Shown here piece by piece: positions 13,801 through 15,049 of a stretch of DNA of 15,049 bases. This stretch comes from Micropepsaceae bacterium (lineage in GTDB: Bacteria > Pseudomonadota > Alphaproteobacteria > Micropepsales > Micropepsaceae): contig JANWHR010000224.1 in assembly GCA_025450355.1 (NCBI GenBank), forward strand, positions 1 to 15,049. Reading direction: 5' to 3'. The translations under genes were made by a program, and so were the position numbers. Numbering within the stretch: the stretch's first letter is position 1; the number at the start of each line of letters is the position of its first letter. The notes beneath the pieces were generated by a model. The model did not search any database and had not been told where the DNA came from. It saw nothing but the letters and a program-made list of their open reading frames with translations.

Positions 13801-15049
13801 ATGCATCTCGATGTGGCCTTTTCGACGCTGTTCGATCTTCTGACCACGCCGCGTCTTTTGTTTCTCATGGTGGTTGCGGTTCCCATGGGAATCTTCTTCG
13901 GCTCGACGCCGGGACTGGGAGGAAAACTCGGCCTCGTTCTGCTCATCCCGTTTGTTTACAACATGGATCAGCTCACCGGCGCAGTCTTCCTTTGCGCCAT
14001 GCACGCGGTGGTGCACACCGGCGGCTCGATCCCGAGCATTCTCATCGGCGTGCCGGGTGATGGCCCCGCGGCGGCAACGGCCCTGGACGGCTACGCCATG
14101 ACGAAAAAGGGTCAGGCGGGCCGGGCGCTGGGGGCGAGTTTTGGCGCCTCCACCATTGGCGGTCTGCTTGGCGCAGTTTTTCTCGGGCTGTCGCTGCCGA
14201 TTCTGGAGCCGATCATTCTTTCCTTCAGCCCCTCCGAATTCTTCCTGCTGGCAATTCTGGGAATTACCTTCATTGCGACGCTTTCCGGTACCAGCTTTCT
14301 GAAAGGCGTGATCGTCGGCCTGTTTGGCCTGATGTGCGCGTTCATCGGACTCGACCCTTCGACCGGCAGTCCGCGCTTCACCTTCGGACAGTTGTGGCTG
14401 TGGGACGGGTTGTCGGTGATCGTCGCGGTGCTGGCCCTGGTCGCGGTGCCGGAAATGATCTCGCTCGGCGTCAGGGGCAGGTCTTTTGATGTGTCGCCAC
14501 AACAAGCCGCGGCGCTGAAGCAGTCCGGGATGGAGATGTGCGGCTCCGCCCCGCCTCCGGCCGTGCGCTACGGCCAGATCTTCCACGGCATCCGGGATGT
14601 TTTGCAGCACAAGTGGCTGGTCTTCCGCTGTTCGCTACTGGTCGCGGCCATTGGCATCATTCCGGGACTTGGCGGCGATGCCGCGTCCTGGATGGCTTAC
14701 GGCCACACGGTCCAATCGTCGAAACATCCGGAGCGCTTTGGCAAGGGTGAAGTGGCCGGAGTGATCGGGGCGGAAACCGGCAGTTGCGCCAAGGAAGCCG
14801 GATCGTTGCTGCCGACCTTGTTCTTCGGCGTTCCTGGTTCGTCGGGCATGGCCATTATGCTCGGCGCATTTCTGATGCTGGGCATTCAGCCCGGTCCGAC
14901 CATGCTGACCGACCATATCAACATCGTCTGGTCGCTGATCTGGGCCCTGGTGATTGCGAATATCATCTGCGTCATCATGCTGATTGCGGCCGGGCCATGG
15001 ATCGGCAAGCTCGGCTCGGCAAAGGCGAGCTTCCTCATTCCCTATGTAC
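13801..15049 (+). CDS. TctA-type large membrane subunit of a tripartite tricarboxylate transporter (3' end outside window)
   Basis: The frame is open from the ATG at 13801 to the window end (416 codons of an expected roughly 500). It encodes a very hydrophobic protein with about ten or more membrane segments. Two family hallmarks appear: FFGSTPGLGGKLG (32-44) in the first half and GIIPGLGGDAASWMAYGH from residue 285 in the second. They are the paired repeat halves of TctA. Between and after them are SILIGVPGDGPAAATALDGYAMTKKGQAGRALGA (79-112), KHPERFGKGEVAGVIGAETGS and FFGVPGSSGMAIMLGAFLMLGIQPGP. The second-half segment GAETGSCAKEAGS differs from the common APEAANNAAAGG form, so the ligand may be unusual. 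A GGCGGAG at about 13784-13790 serves as ribosome site. No small TctB gene lies between receptor and TctA; it may follow outside the window. Confidence 0.93.
   Translation, partial: MHLDVAFSTLFDLLTTPRLLFLMVVAVPMGIFFGSTPGLGGKLGLVLLIPFVYNMDQLTGAVFLCAMHAVVHTGGSIPSILIGVPGDGPAAATALDGYAMTKKGQAGRALGASFGASTIGGLLGAVFLGLSLPILEPIILSFSPSEFFLLAILGITFIATLSGTSFLKGVIVGLFGLMCAFIGLDPSTGSPRFTFGQLWLWDGLSVIVAVLALVAVPEMISLGVRGRSFDVSPQQAAALKQSGMEMCGSAPPPAVRYGQIFHGIRDVLQHKWLVFRCSLLVAAIGIIPGLGGDAASWMAYGHTVQSSKHPERFGKGEVAGVIGAETGSCAKEAGSLLPTLFFGVPGSSGMAIMLGAFLMLGIQPGPTMLTDHINIVWSLIWALVIANIICVIMLIAAGPWIGKLGSAKASFLIPYV

Noticed and set aside
13666..14610. 314-residue leftward open frame opposite the transporter genes
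   Set aside because: Charged, low-complexity shadow of the hydrophobic TctA sequence on the plus strand.

Overview
The window looks like chromosomal DNA from a GC-rich alphaproteobacterium. The coding strand is strongly GC-biased. Product order and sequence motifs (a GlmU–GlmS–RpiA–glutathione reductase block next to a phosphoglycolate phosphatase; a GTCVMRGCIPKK redox motif; an AGPGHNSG leader on a cupin protein) resemble Rhizobiales/Rhodospirillales-type genomes. This assignment is inference from motifs and synteny, not from a search. I see no rRNA, tRNA, CRISPR array, transposase or phage gene.

Region 1 (1-5704) is core metabolism. A phosphoglycolate phosphatase, cut off by the window start, is read leftwards. 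It is divergent from a rightward run glmU, glmS, rpiA, gor. GlmS and GlmU make UDP-GlcNAc for peptidoglycan and LPS. RpiA links the pentose phosphate pathway to the same sugar-phosphate pool. Gor uses NADPH to keep glutathione reduced. The genes are 1 to 27 bp apart or overlap: glmU/glmS are 1 bp apart and rpiA/gor share ATGA, so an operon is likely.

Region 2 (5705-7026) is a convergent, then divergent, junction. Gor converges on a leftward gene for an exported 329-residue protein of unknown function. The gap between them holds a roughly 176-bp element bounded by two 28-nt inverted arms built from CGCGGAG units, which looks like a dispersed intergenic repeat.

Region 3 (7027-11413) is an alpha-glucan/trehalose pair: a free-standing maltokinase, overlapping by ATGA a malto-oligosyltrehalose synthase (TreY). 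The usual partners (TreZ, TreS, GlgE) are not in the window. A hairpin follows treY directly.

Region 4 (11414-15049) appears to be a separate operon. It holds two small cupin proteins, then a Bug/TctC-type periplasmic solute receptor, then the large TctA-type membrane subunit, which runs off the window. The layout suggests uptake of an organic acid together with cupin-type enzymes acting on it or its product. The substrate is not readable from sequence. This is the least ordinary part of the window, but it is a new combination of known families at most; I found no clearly unprecedented system.
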